From Chloroflexota bacterium (GTDB lineage Bacteria > Chloroflexota > Anaerolineae > Aggregatilineales > Phototrophicaceae): DNA of 6,673 bases. The stretch's first letter is position 1. Each line of letters opens with the position of its first letter. The translations under genes were made by a program, and so were the position numbers. Where the stretch lies: NCBI GenBank assembly GCA_010092805.1, contig JAADYY010000041.1:1-6673 (forward strand), given 5' to 3'. The notes beneath the pieces were generated by a model, which was not told where the DNA came from, did no database searches, and saw only the letters and a list, made by a program, of their open reading frames with translations. Of the stretch, positions 1-6,570 are shown piece by piece.

Positions 1-3000
1 TCACCTGTGTGGACGATCACCTCGGCGCGGCCAGCGACCAACTGCCCGCTCTCATCGCTGACAGCCGCTTCGATGGTGAAGCGCTGGCTTTGCGTGGCAT
101 CTTCCAGATCCGCCGGGAACTCGATCATGAAGCGCCCTTGCGCATCCGTGACGCCCATCCCGCTGGTCACGCGCCCGCCGCTGGGGCCGAAGAACACGCC
201 CGGCCCGCCGTCCGCGTCGAAATCGGTGAAGCTGAAACGCCCTGAGATATTTGGATCGAAGGCATACGGCTGCGCGATCACGTTGTATTCGACATCTGCG
301 CCGGAAACCGACCCACCGAAGAAGAATTGGCTTTCCACCAGCGCACGGATCGTCGCGCCCTGCACAACTTCGTCGGTTTCGGGCGTCACCGTCACCTGAA
401 ATTCCGGTGCGCGGAACTCGGCGACGTTGAACCCCACTGTGACGCTGCTGCCAAAGGGCTGCTGCTCCTCGCCGGGGAGCTGCGCAACGATCCGGTAAAA
501 GCCGAGCGATGCGTCGGCGGCGATGTCAAACTGGCCGCTGAAGGTGCCAAACGCCGTCAGCGCGAGCGTCTGGTTGTAAACAATCTCATTCTGATCGTTG
601 TAGATCTGCACCGGGATGGTGTCGAAATCTGGCGGGGTGTAGGTCACATCGTCGGCGCTGCGCAGTACCCCCCGGAAATAGACGGGCTGTTCAGGCCGGT
701 AAATCGGGCGGTCGGTGTAGAGGTAGCCGCGATACGGTTCGGGGTAGAATTCGGCCCGCTGCCCAAACCGCCAGGGGTCAATGCCTTCGCTCCAGTGGAT
801 GACGCCCAGGCCGAAGTGCGCCTCGGTTTGCAGCAGCGCCACCCGCCCCACGTACAAATTATCGGCGCGCGGCGTCGCAATCCGCACCAAGCCAGAGGCA
901 TCCGTCACACCCGATCCGAGTTCGGCACCGCTGCCATCGTACACCGTGATCGGTGCGTCGGCGATGGGCAGGCCGCTGTCCACGTCGGTCGCCCACACAT
1001 CCAGGCTATCCACCGACGCTTTGACCGTTAGGTTAGCCGTGCCCACCACCAAAAAGTGATCGAGCGGGAATTGTCGCCCAAGCTCCGGCGCGTCGGCGGT
1101 CAGGTAGTAAACGCCGGGAGCCAGACCCTCGCCTTCGGTTTCCGCAACCGCGACGGGCGTCCGCTGCGCCGGGGTTTGCAGATCGAGGTAGTATTCGACC
1201 TGATCGCCCTCCGCGACCCAGGCGCGCTCACCCTCACGAAGTTCGACTTCCCACCACACAAAATTGTTGATGCACAGCGGCCCACCCACAACCGACAACC
1301 GGTAGTCGCGGTAGAGCAGCGTCAGGATTTCGCCGTCTGGGGCGCTGGCCCGCGCCCGCAGCGGATCAGGATCGGTGATGACGACGGCGCTGTCACCCAC
1401 CCGCAGCCGGGAGGGCGGCGCGCCGGGGCACTCGACCGCCGAAATGCCGCCGCCGCCGCTGCGCAGATCCAGCAGTTCGTAGCGGCGCAGATTCTCCGGC
1501 GCAACCGACTCGATCTGCCATTGGCGCAGCAGATCACCGCCGTCCGGTGTGAAGCCGCGCCCCGGATCATAGTAGAACTCGCCGGTCACCTGCGGCAGGA
1601 AGCGTTCCAGCGGCACGGCGTACAGCGCTAGATCAACCGCGCTGATGTTGCGGTGTGTCAAAAACAACTGCGTTGGCTCGCGGTAGGCGCTGTAAAAACC
1701 CACGTCGCCCGGCGTTTGCAGCAGCACACTTGGCGGGTAGGGCGCGGTTGTATAGCGGATGACGCGCTCCGACCCGATGCGGTTGCCGTAGACATCTTCC
1801 ATGCCCGGCGCAATCGTGATCGTGTAGTCGGTGCTTGGCTCGGTGGGGAAACTCAGCCGGTAGCTGTTATCGAAGCGGCTGTAGAAGGCGTCCGGTTCGC
1901 GCCAGGGTTCCGGCGCAATCGTGATCGCATCCAGCAGCGTCTCCTGGTTCATCGGCGACGCAAAGGTGATTGTCAAACCGCCGAACACCGCCGATACGTC
2001 GGTCTCGCCGTCGAACGGATCTGTGTTGACGATGGCCGGGGGCGGCACGGTCTCAAACGCAAACACGCGCTGGCCGAAGATCGGCGCGCCGCCGCCCGCG
2101 CCTGTCGGCAGCGGGTCGCTGAACGTCATCTGGTAATCCTGGCCCAGCCGCAGGTTGGCTTCTGGCGTGAACATGAAGCCAGTGTCGTCATCGGCCCACG
2201 CGAATGTACCGGGGACAGCTTCAGCAGCGCCTGCACCGCCGCCGCCAACGGCTTGCAGCCGGAAACTACGCTCCACACCCGCCCGATCCATCGGCACATT
2301 GAACGTCACCTGCACAGGCGCATCGAGTTCAACGCCGCCCGTGCCATCTTCGGGGATCACGCCGGTGACGGTTGGGGCTGTCGTTCGGAATGTCCAGCGA
2401 AACGGTTCCGCCAGCGTGGAGCCATCCACCGCTGTCAGCGGGGCGGTGACGGTTGCGGTGTGCAACGTCCCGCCAGCCATCCCCGGATCCGGGCGGAACA
2501 CGTAAATCGAGGTGTTGAGCCATTCGCCCTCCCCCGTAACTGGCGGATCAAATACCAACGGGTCGGGCAAATCGTCCATGTCCTCAACGATCACCAGCGG
2601 CACCACCGGGCGGTTGAAGATCACCGTGATGGCCGCGTCTGCCGCGATAAAGTTGCTGCCGTCGGCGGGCAGCACTTCAGCGACCGCCAGCGTACCAGCC
2701 GTCTGGAAAGTCACCGTTTCTGGAACCGCCAACGTCGATCCGTCGAGGCCGCGCAGCGTCGCATCGATGCTCAGGTCGTAGCGCGTATCCGGCACGAAGG
2801 GCTTGAGCGGCGTGAAGGTCACCGCTGCATCAGCGCAAGTGACCGTGCCGTCGTTGGGCGGTGAAAGCCGAACGGCGGTCTGCGCCGAGTCGCAGGCCAC
2901 CGGGCGGTCGAAGAACAGCGTCACGCTCGACATCAACCCGACCGATTGAGCCGGGGTGAGGTCGGTGCGCACGAGCGTCAGGGCGGCGTCTGGCTGCGCG

Positions 3001-3059
3001 CCCAAACCGGAGACACTCAGCAGCAAGGCCAGCACAAGCACAGGAAACAAGCGGCGCAT
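1..3059 (-). CDS. Alpha-2-macroglobulin family protein with N-terminal Ig-like repeats and SH3-like insertion (C-terminus beyond left edge)
   Basis: The frame is open for 1019 codons from an ATG at 3059 to the window edge. The start has a good Shine-Dalgarno (AGGA at 3070-3067, 7 bases upstream). Residues 1-21 form a signal peptide (MRR, then a Leu/Val-rich core ending GLGA) with no lipobox Cys, so secretion is likely. Four Ig-like domains of the Big_5 type follow at about 25-121, 122-228, 229-337 and 338-440, each with a 'V.F..P' strand and a terminal 'F.TT' strand. A macroglobulin-like domain begins near 441 and resumes at GLAPGVYYL (645-653); between its parts lies an SH3-like module (544-625, C544 and C596). 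Next come W689 in an 'LDVWATDVDSG' strand, GYLYTDRPIYRPEQPVYFRG (778-797), which is the MG2/A2M_N hallmark, and AEFRAPEFQVTV (880-891), the next MG domain. Family members trap proteases, often via a CxEQ thioester in the C-terminal half; that part is out of view, so I cannot say whether the thioester exists. Escherichia coli YfhM is a lipoprotein paired with PBP1C; no such partner is visible here. Confidence 0.93.
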   Translation of the reverse strand, partial: MRRLFPVLVLALLLSVSGLGAQPDAALTLVRTDLTPAQSVGLMSSVTLFFDRPVACDSAQTAVRLSPPNDGTVTCADAAVTFTPLKPFVPDTRYDLSIDATLRGLDGSTLAVPETVTFQTAGTLAVAEVLPADGSNFIAADAAITVIFNRPVVPLVIVEDMDDLPDPLVFDPPVTGEGEWLNTSIYVFRPDPGMAGGTLHTATVTAPLTAVDGSTLAEPFRWTFRTTAPTVTGVIPEDGTGGVELDAPVQVTFNVPMDRAGVERSFRLQAVGGGGAGAAEAVPGTFAWADDDTGFMFTPEANLRLGQDYQMTFSDPLPTGAGGGAPIFGQRVFAFETVPPPAIVNTDPFDGETDVSAVFGGLTITFASPMNQETLLDAITIAPEPWREPDAFYSRFDNSYRLSFPTEPSTDYTITIAPGMEDVYGNRIGSERVIRYTTAPYPPSVLLQTPGDVGFYSAYREPTQLFLTHRNISAVDLALYAVPLERFLPQVTGEFYYDPGRGFTPDGGDLLRQWQIESVAPENLRRYELLDLRSGGGGISAVECPGAPPSRLRVGDSAVVITDPDPLRARASAPDGEILTLLYRDYRLSVVGGPLCINNFVWWEVELREGERAWVAEGDQVEYYLDLQTPAQRTPVAVAETEGEGLAPGVYYLTADAPELGRQFPLDHFLVVGTANLTVKASVDSLDVWATDVDSGLPIADAPITVYDGSGAELGSGVTDASGLVRIATPRADNLYVGRVALLQTEAHFGLGVIHWSEGIDPWRFGQRAEFYPEPYRGYLYTDRPIYRPEQPVYFRGVLRSADDVTYTPPDFDTIPVQIYNDQNEIVYNQTLALTAFGTFSGQFDIAADASLGFYRIVAQLPGEEQQPFGSSVTVGFNVAEFRAPEFQVTVTPETDEVVQGATIRALVESQFFFGGSVSGADVEYNVIAQPYAFDPNISGRFSFTDFDADGGPGVFFGPSGGRVTSGMGVTDAQGRFMIEFPADLEDATQSQRFTIEAAVSDESGQLVAGRAEVIVHTG
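1185..1430 (-). other. SH3-like domain nested in the macroglobulin protein
   Basis: Codons 544-625 of the macroglobulin gene encode a bacterial SH3-like module. It starts CPGAPPSRLRVGD, continues with an 'RARASAPDGEIL' strand and a GGPLC turn (C596), and ends in 'VWWEVE' followed by AWVAEG (613-618). The paired cysteines and the C-GAP-SRL opening are, from memory, typical of extracellular SH3 modules in Chloroflexota. Such domains usually bind cell-wall or other extracellular ligands. Macroglobulin-type sequence lies on both sides (LTHRNISAVDLALYAV before, GLAPGVYYLTADAP after), and a five-glycine run just before C544 looks like a flexible linker. Confidence 0.7.
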
Positions 3060-3184
3060 AGCGTTATCCTCTCACTGGGGAAATCGCTTCGGAAAGCTCG
3101 TCACAAAAAACAGGGGCGGAACCCATGCAAAGCGCGCGGCTCCGCGTGTGGACGGTGAAGGCGGATTGTTGCATACGCCTCGTA

Positions 3185-3190
3185 AGTATA
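3185..3190 (-). promoter_or_regulatory. Candidate -10 box for the macroglobulin gene
   Basis: The minus strand reads TATACT here, one mismatch from TATAAT. It would place transcription start near 3178 and leave a leader of about 119 bases before the ATG at 3059. No convincing -35 hexamer is seen at 16-18 bases (TCACGC at 17). That poor -35 overlaps the palindrome at 3211-3227, as expected for a regulated promoter, but this is inference from sequence alone. Confidence 0.3.
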
Positions 3191-3198
3191 GCGCCAAT

Positions 3199-3228
3199 CT
3201 GAGTATCGCGTGAGTGACCGTTACTCAG
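3199..3228. promoter_or_regulatory. Overlapping inverted repeats in the divergent intergenic region (putative operator)
   Basis: TGAGTGACCGTTACTCA (3211-3227) is a 17-base palindrome with one mismatched pair. A third half-site, CTGAGTA at 3199-3205, is the exact inverse of TACTCAG at 3222-3228. The two GAGT half-sites begin 11 bases apart, about one helical turn. The site lies between divergent genes and next to a candidate -10 box on the minus strand, a position that suits a dimeric regulator. The rest of 3060-3328 shows no coding sequence that I can support; apart from this, the RBS of the macroglobulin gene and the two -10-like boxes, I see nothing in it. Confidence 0.35.
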
Positions 3229-3284
3229 CGCTTGCCCTACGCCTCAGCACCGCCGCGCGTCTACACGGCGCTGCCCAGATCGGT

Positions 3285-3290
3285 TATAGT
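3285..3290 (+). promoter_or_regulatory. Candidate -10 box for the 470-residue membrane protein gene
   Basis: TATAGT at 3285-3290 is one mismatch from the -10 consensus, but no good -35 lies 16-18 bases upstream. If used, transcription would begin near 3297. That is downstream of the TTG at 3290, which would otherwise open a longer reading frame, so the box supports translation starting at the ATG at 3329. Confidence 0.3.
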
Positions 3291-3328
3291 TGGCGTATCG
3301 GAAGCTAAACAGATTATCGAATTATCGC

Positions 3329-4741
3329 ATGATGGATGAACTGCCCCCATTACAACTGGTTGTTTACCTGATCGTTTATGGATTCGCGCTCTGGTTTGGG
3401 CTGTATCTGCTGGCGCGCAACGGCAGCAAGCCGGGGATGCGCTTCGCGGGCCTCGGTTTGGTCGCGTATGCGCTGGGGCTGGCTGCCGATCTGATCATTG
3501 CCGCCAGCCTCACGGATGTATCGCTGGATGCCTGGCGCTTTCTCGTCGCGCTGCTGCCCTCACTGTTCTGGTTCGGCGCGGTGGTGAACCTGGTGCCGCA
3601 GCCGCCCGAAAATGAGCGTCAGGTTTTCACAATGGCCTTCATGCTGATCATCGGGCTGGCCGCCGTGCTCGTCGTGCTGGAACCCTGGTGGCTGGCCGTG
3701 ATCCCGCCGCTCACCGCCGTGATCGTGCTGTGGGTGGCGTGGCGGCGCGTCCGTGCGGGCGGCCTGCCCCAACGCCCGGTGGTTGCGCTGATCACGGCGA
3801 CGCTGTTTTTCGCACTCAGCGGCGGCCTACTCGCGATCCCGGCCCTGCCGCTCCCGCTCGAATGGGTGCTGATCGCCATTGGCTTCGATTTGCTGCTGCT
3901 GGGTTATGCCATCGCCTCGCTGGATGCTTACGACGAAGGTGAGGCGCTCTGGCCCGATTTCCTGCGCTCGCTGGGCACAACCGCCCTCGTCACTGTGCTG
4001 ATCGCTGGGCAAGCGGGTGTGTGGGGGGCGCTGGGCGGCAGCCTGACTCTGGCGTGGTTAGGCCTGCTGCTGACACTCATCACGACGACTGTCGCGCTGA
4101 TGACCCTCGCCGCTCCACTGCGCAGCTTGATCGACCGGCTGGTCTTCGCGCAGCAGCCGCAAGTCCAATCGGAGCGCGAGCAGTTGCAGGCCGTCGCCAG
4201 CGCGCTGCCCCGCCGCGATGAGACACTCGACATCCTCGCCCTGGATGCTGCCGAGTTCGCCCGCCTCACCCGCCGGGCGCTCAGCCACCTGCGCGATGTG
4301 AGCCGGTTGGCCGCCAGCCCGCTCACGCAACTGCCGATCATTGACGTACGGCTGCGGGATCGTGCCAGCGCCGACAGCACCCTGGAGCGCGCCGCCGAAC
4401 TCCGCGTCCTGTTGATCGAAAGCATCGACCGCCTCAAGCCGCTGGAACAGGCCAATTTCGGCACCACCGACGCCTGGCGGCACTATAACGCCCTCTACTT
4501 CCCGTATGTGATCGGGCTGCGTCCCTTCAGCCAGCGGATCGATCACGATGGGTTGGACGCCGATGCCCGCGCGGCGCTGGAATGGTTCCGCACCTACGTG
4601 CCGGAGCGCACGCTGTACAACTGGCAGACCGCCGCCGCCAAACTGATCGCGCAGGATCTCCGTGATCAGATCGCTGAGCGCCCGCTGCTCAATGAGTATG
4701 TCCGCAGGCAGCAGCCGCAAGCCCAGCGGCGGATCAGCTAG
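3329..4741 (+). CDS. Polytopic membrane protein with a helical cytoplasmic C-terminal domain, function unknown
   Basis: This 470-residue protein starts at one of two adjacent ATGs (3329 or 3332); neither has a clear Shine-Dalgarno. A TTG at 3290 would add 13 polar residues and is less likely. About nine hydrophobic segments fall near residues 8-30, 38-60, 70-90, 101-118, 120-138, 150-170, 176-200, 213-233 and 238-262. They are followed by an 'LRSLIDRLVFAQ' exit segment and about 200 soluble, helix-rich residues. Landmarks in the soluble part are RRALSHLRDVSRLAASPLTQ (315-334), WRHYNALYFPYVIGLRPF (383-400) and PERTLYNWQTAAAKLIAQDL (425-444); the last looks like a recognition-helix pattern (RTLxxWQ). 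I do not recognise the family. The layout, a membrane sensor followed by a cytoplasmic output domain, suggests signalling, but no kinase, cyclase or phosphatase motif is present. The next gene lies 95 bases downstream on the same strand. Confidence 0.85.
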   Translation: MMDELPPLQLVVYLIVYGFALWFGLYLLARNGSKPGMRFAGLGLVAYALGLAADLIIAASLTDVSLDAWRFLVALLPSLFWFGAVVNLVPQPPENERQVFTMAFMLIIGLAAVLVVLEPWWLAVIPPLTAVIVLWVAWRRVRAGGLPQRPVVALITATLFFALSGGLLAIPALPLPLEWVLIAIGFDLLLLGYAIASLDAYDEGEALWPDFLRSLGTTALVTVLIAGQAGVWGALGGSLTLAWLGLLLTLITTTVALMTLAAPLRSLIDRLVFAQQPQVQSEREQLQAVASALPRRDETLDILALDAAEFARLTRRALSHLRDVSRLAASPLTQLPIIDVRLRDRASADSTLERAAELRVLLIESIDRLKPLEQANFGTTDAWRHYNALYFPYVIGLRPFSQRIDHDGLDADARAALEWFRTYVPERTLYNWQTAAAKLIAQDLRDQIAERPLLNEYVRRQQPQAQRRIS

Positions 4742-4784
4742 GATTTGGCAGGGATTGGCAGTGGTTTTCGTGGTGCTGGCAGTG
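4741..4784 (+). repeat. Three phased TGGCAG repeats upstream of the small membrane protein gene
   Basis: TGGCAG occurs at 4746-4751, 4756-4761 and 4777-4782, so the copies are 10 and 21 bases apart, close to one and two helical turns. The first two sit in a near-tandem pair, GGATTTGGCA then GGGATTGGCA. The last two copies extend to TGGCAGTG. A weak -10-like TATGCT lies at 4795-4800. The placement fits an activator or repressor binding array, but the motif is short and chance is possible. Confidence 0.25.
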
Positions 4785-4836
4785 CCGCCGCGCCTATGCT
4801 GAGGGTGTTGACCGCGAAATTTTCGGAGGTAAGCAC

Positions 4837-5256
4837 ATGACAACCGCATCCACCCAACAGCAACTGACACAGGGTGCCACCCGCCTACGCCGCGTCGTCA
4901 CGGGCAACGGCATCTTCTGCATCAGCAGCGGCCTGGTCGTCGCCCTGGGCGCGGCACCCGTCGCGGAATTTCTCGGCGTCGCCTCGGCGGCCTCTGTGTT
5001 CCTCATTGTGGGGATCGGGCTGATCGGTTACGGCGCGGTCGTCGCGTGGTGGGCCAACCGCACGCCGTTCGACCGCCGCCTGGCCTGGCTGGCCACCGCC
5101 CTCGACATCGCCTGGGTGGCCGGCAGCCTGGCGCTCATCCTGTTCAATCCATTCAGTTTCACAGCCAACGGGCGGGTAGCGATACTGCTTCTGGCGGTGA
5201 TCGTCGCTGGATTTGCCGTGCTGCAATTGACCGGGCTGCGTCAACGCAGCGCCTGA
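4837..5256 (+). CDS. Small four-helix integral membrane protein, function unknown
   Basis: The 139-residue protein begins at an ATG 6 bases after a strong Shine-Dalgarno (GGAGGT, 4825-4830), so the start is secure. A polar N-terminus with TRLRRVVTGNGIF (15-27) leads into four hydrophobic helices at about 24-43, 52-72, 84-104 and 113-133. The protein ends LQLTGLRQRSA. A short positive loop (ANRTPFDRR, 73-81) separates helices 2 and 3, and LDIAWVAGSL (89-98) lies in helix 3. This matches the general pattern of small four-helix membrane proteins of unknown role seen in many bacteria; I cannot name a family. No catalytic motif is visible. It follows the larger membrane protein gene on the same strand and may be co-transcribed, although the 95-base gap with repeats leaves room for its own promoter. 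Its stop is 10 bases from the end of the convergent minus-strand gene. Confidence 0.88.
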   Translation: MTTASTQQQLTQGATRLRRVVTGNGIFCISSGLVVALGAAPVAEFLGVASAASVFLIVGIGLIGYGAVVAWWANRTPFDRRLAWLATALDIAWVAGSLALILFNPFSFTANGRVAILLLAVIVAGFAVLQLTGLRQRSA

Positions 5257-5266
5257 TTACGCCAGA

Positions 5267-5893
5267 TCACACCCAGGGCACGTAAGTCACTGGCAGGCCG
5301 AAAATCGTTTTAAACGCCTGCCAGTGCAGCGCCACCACCTCGCGCAGCACCGCCGACACGTAATCATAGGTGGCCGGGTTGCCAGCGGGCCGCGACGTAT
5401 AGATGTCCAGCCCCATGTCGCCGAAGATCCAGGCGACGCGCAGCAGATGATAGCCATCACTGACGACCAGCGCGGTCGCCCAATCATTGGCGTCCATGAT
5501 CTCGCGGGTGTAGAGGGCGTTCTCTTCGGTGCTGCGGCTGCGTTCTTCCAGCAGAACAGCCGCTTCCGGCACGCCGTTGTCGATCAGGATCTGCCGGCAA
5601 GCGTGCGCTTCGCTGCGAACCATCCCCTGGCCCAGCCCGCCCGCACAAATGACCGTTGGCGCGAAACCAGCCCGCCACAACTCCGCCCCCCGCTCAGAGC
5701 GCCGGATCAACGCCGGGCCGGGGCGGCCATCGGCGCGCAGCCCAGACCCCAACACCACGATCACATCGGCAGATGCCGCCCGATCAGTCTGTGCGTAGAG
5801 GATCACCGCCGCCGCCAACCCAACCGCGATCAGCGCCCAAACCGCCAGCGCGATGATCAAGAAGCGCAGCAGATGCACCGGACGCAGACGCAA
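5267..5893 (-). CDS. DUF218/YdcF-like family protein with N-terminal membrane anchor
   Basis: The 208-residue protein has one N-terminal membrane helix (about 9-33) and then a complete DUF218 (YdcF/ElyC/SanA-like) domain. Visible motifs, in order, are ADVIVVLGSG (42-51), RRSERGAEL (64-72), the CAGG loop (83-86) with SEA (94-96), ERSRSTEEN (117-125) and VVSDGYHLLR (143-152). These are the conserved acidic, Ser/Thr and His positions of the fold. Relatives SanA and ElyC in Escherichia coli are membrane proteins linked to envelope integrity and peptidoglycan or lipid-carrier metabolism; the biochemical reaction is not settled. The domain probably faces outward, which is inference. The start is uncertain: TTG at 5893 has no clear Shine-Dalgarno, GTG at 5878 is an alternative, and the frame stays open upstream to 5950, overlapping the end of the preceding gene. 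It lies 38 bases behind the GvpU-like gene on the same strand, so one operon is likely. Confidence 0.9.
   Translation of the reverse strand: MRLRPVHLLRFLIIALAVWALIAVGLAAAVILYAQTDRAASADVIVVLGSGLRADGRPGPALIRRSERGAELWRAGFAPTVICAGGLGQGMVRSEAHACRQILIDNGVPEAAVLLEERSRSTEENALYTREIMDANDWATALVVSDGYHLLRVAWIFGDMGLDIYTSRPAGNPATYDYVSAVLREVVALHWQAFKTIFGLPVTYVPWV
5288..5326. repeat. Perfect 11-bp inverted repeat at the convergent gene ends
   Basis: CACTGGCAGGC (5288-5298) and GCCTGCCAGTG (5316-5326) are exact inverse complements around a 17-base A/T-rich loop that itself contains AAAA and TTTT. The stem would form in RNA from either strand. It lies 32 bases past the stop of the plus-strand small membrane protein gene and inside the last codons of the minus-strand DUF218 gene. 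No T-run follows on either side, so it is not a standard intrinsic terminator. It could still slow polymerase or protect 3' ends. Confidence 0.5.
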
Positions 5894-5931
5894 GCGGCGG
5901 GCTGTGGGTGGTGCGGTCTCAGGTGCGGCGG

Positions 5932-6489
5932 TTATTGCAGCATCCCACCGTTAGGGAGATCATCTTCGCTCCCGTCGATCACGGTGATGCGACCGAGCAT
6001 CCACCCATCGATGGCCGTCAGGCGAATGCGCATGATCGGCAGGGGGCTGTCGGTAAAGCTGACCGACGCACCGGGATACAGCAGCACCGGGTTCTTGAGA
6101 TGCAAATGGCGGATCGGCATCGGCCCGTCCTCAAACGAGTCGTCATCCAGATCATCCATGTCATCGGGATCGTCGTCGTCGTCTAAGTATTCGTCTTCGG
6201 TCAGCTCGTCAAAGTTGAACGCCTCTTCAATCGAGGCGAGTTCCTCTTCGCTGGGGTTGTCGAGCGATTGGCGCGCCATCGTCTTGAACAAACGGTTGAC
6301 TTCGCTGAGGTATTGGCGCTCCCCCACCAGCGAACCCGTCACCACCGAGCCGCGCAACATCAACGTGACGCCCAGCTCTGTACCCAGGCGATTCGCCATA
6401 AACGAGACCAAATCCGCCAGCAAGAAATCCGGTTCCTGCCAGTGCGCAGACATATCTGTGGGGAAGAAATCGACCATAACCTGCGGCAC
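5932..6489 (-). CDS. GvpU-like (gas vesicle accessory protein U family) protein with Asp-rich insert
   Basis: Taking the GTG at 6489 as the start gives 185 residues. An AAGGAG (6510-6505) lies 15 bases upstream, a long spacing; ATG at 6477 is the main alternative. A TTG at 6576 would add 29 residues of unlikely sequence upstream of the only Shine-Dalgarno. Residues 22-68 (LADLVSFMANRLGTELGVTL, then LRGSVVTGSLVGERQYL) and 126-168 (RHLHLKNPVLLYPG, then MRIRLTAIDGWMLGRI) recall from memory the two conserved blocks of GvpU: a helix with a strand pair, then 'IHLKNA' and 'WRGRLxxVxGFxLG'. Between them, residues 94-121 are almost all acidic, including five consecutive Asp (103-107). GvpU tunes gas vesicle clustering in Bacillus megaterium. 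No gvpA, gvpF or other vesicle gene is visible here, so the true role may differ. The DUF218 gene follows 38 bases downstream. The gene call is firm; the family call is moderate. Confidence 0.6.
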   Translation of the reverse strand: MPQVMVDFFPTDMSAHWQEPDFLLADLVSFMANRLGTELGVTLMLRGSVVTGSLVGERQYLSEVNRLFKTMARQSLDNPSEEELASIEEAFNFDELTEDEYLDDDDDPDDMDDLDDDSFEDGPMPIRHLHLKNPVLLYPGASVSFTDSPLPIMRIRLTAIDGWMLGRITVIDGSEDDLPNGGMLQ

Positions 6490-6564
6490 AAAGAGAACGC
6501 CGCTCTCCTTTCGCGTGAATTTCGCTTGTGCTGTGCATGGAAATACAGAGCACCTCAAGCCACC

Positions 6565-6570
6565 ATCATA
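6565..6570 (-). promoter_or_regulatory. Candidate -10 box for the GvpU-like/DUF218 pair
   Basis: The minus strand reads TATGAT here, one mismatch from consensus, with no good -35 at 16-18 bases. Transcription would begin near 6558. That would leave the TTG at 6576 outside the message and give a leader of about 70 bases before the GTG at 6489. The support is weak and based on this hexamer alone. Confidence 0.25.

Noticed and set aside
327..1031. 234-codon open frame on the plus strand
   Set aside because: It is antisense to the SH3-proximal and MG2-containing part of the macroglobulin gene, including the TDRPIYRP motif, and has no recognisable protein features.
1056..1631. 191-codon open frame on the plus strand
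   Set aside because: It is antisense to the SH3-like module and its flanks, with Arg/Gln-rich composition and no RBS of note.
1653..2864. 403-codon open frame on the plus strand
   Set aside because: It lies wholly opposite the macroglobulin gene. Its translation is rich in Arg, His and Gln with no hydrophobic core, which is typical of the antisense of a high-GC gene, and the opposing frame has clear domains.
3290..3328. N-terminal extension of the membrane protein from TTG 3290
   Set aside because: It has no Shine-Dalgarno, and a candidate -10 box ends at this TTG, so the codons would probably not be transcribed. The added residues are polar and precede a natural ATG-ATG start.
4058..4870. 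270-codon open frame on the minus strand
   Set aside because: It is a shadow of the 470-residue membrane protein gene and runs across the intergenic gap and into the next gene. Its composition is non-protein-like.
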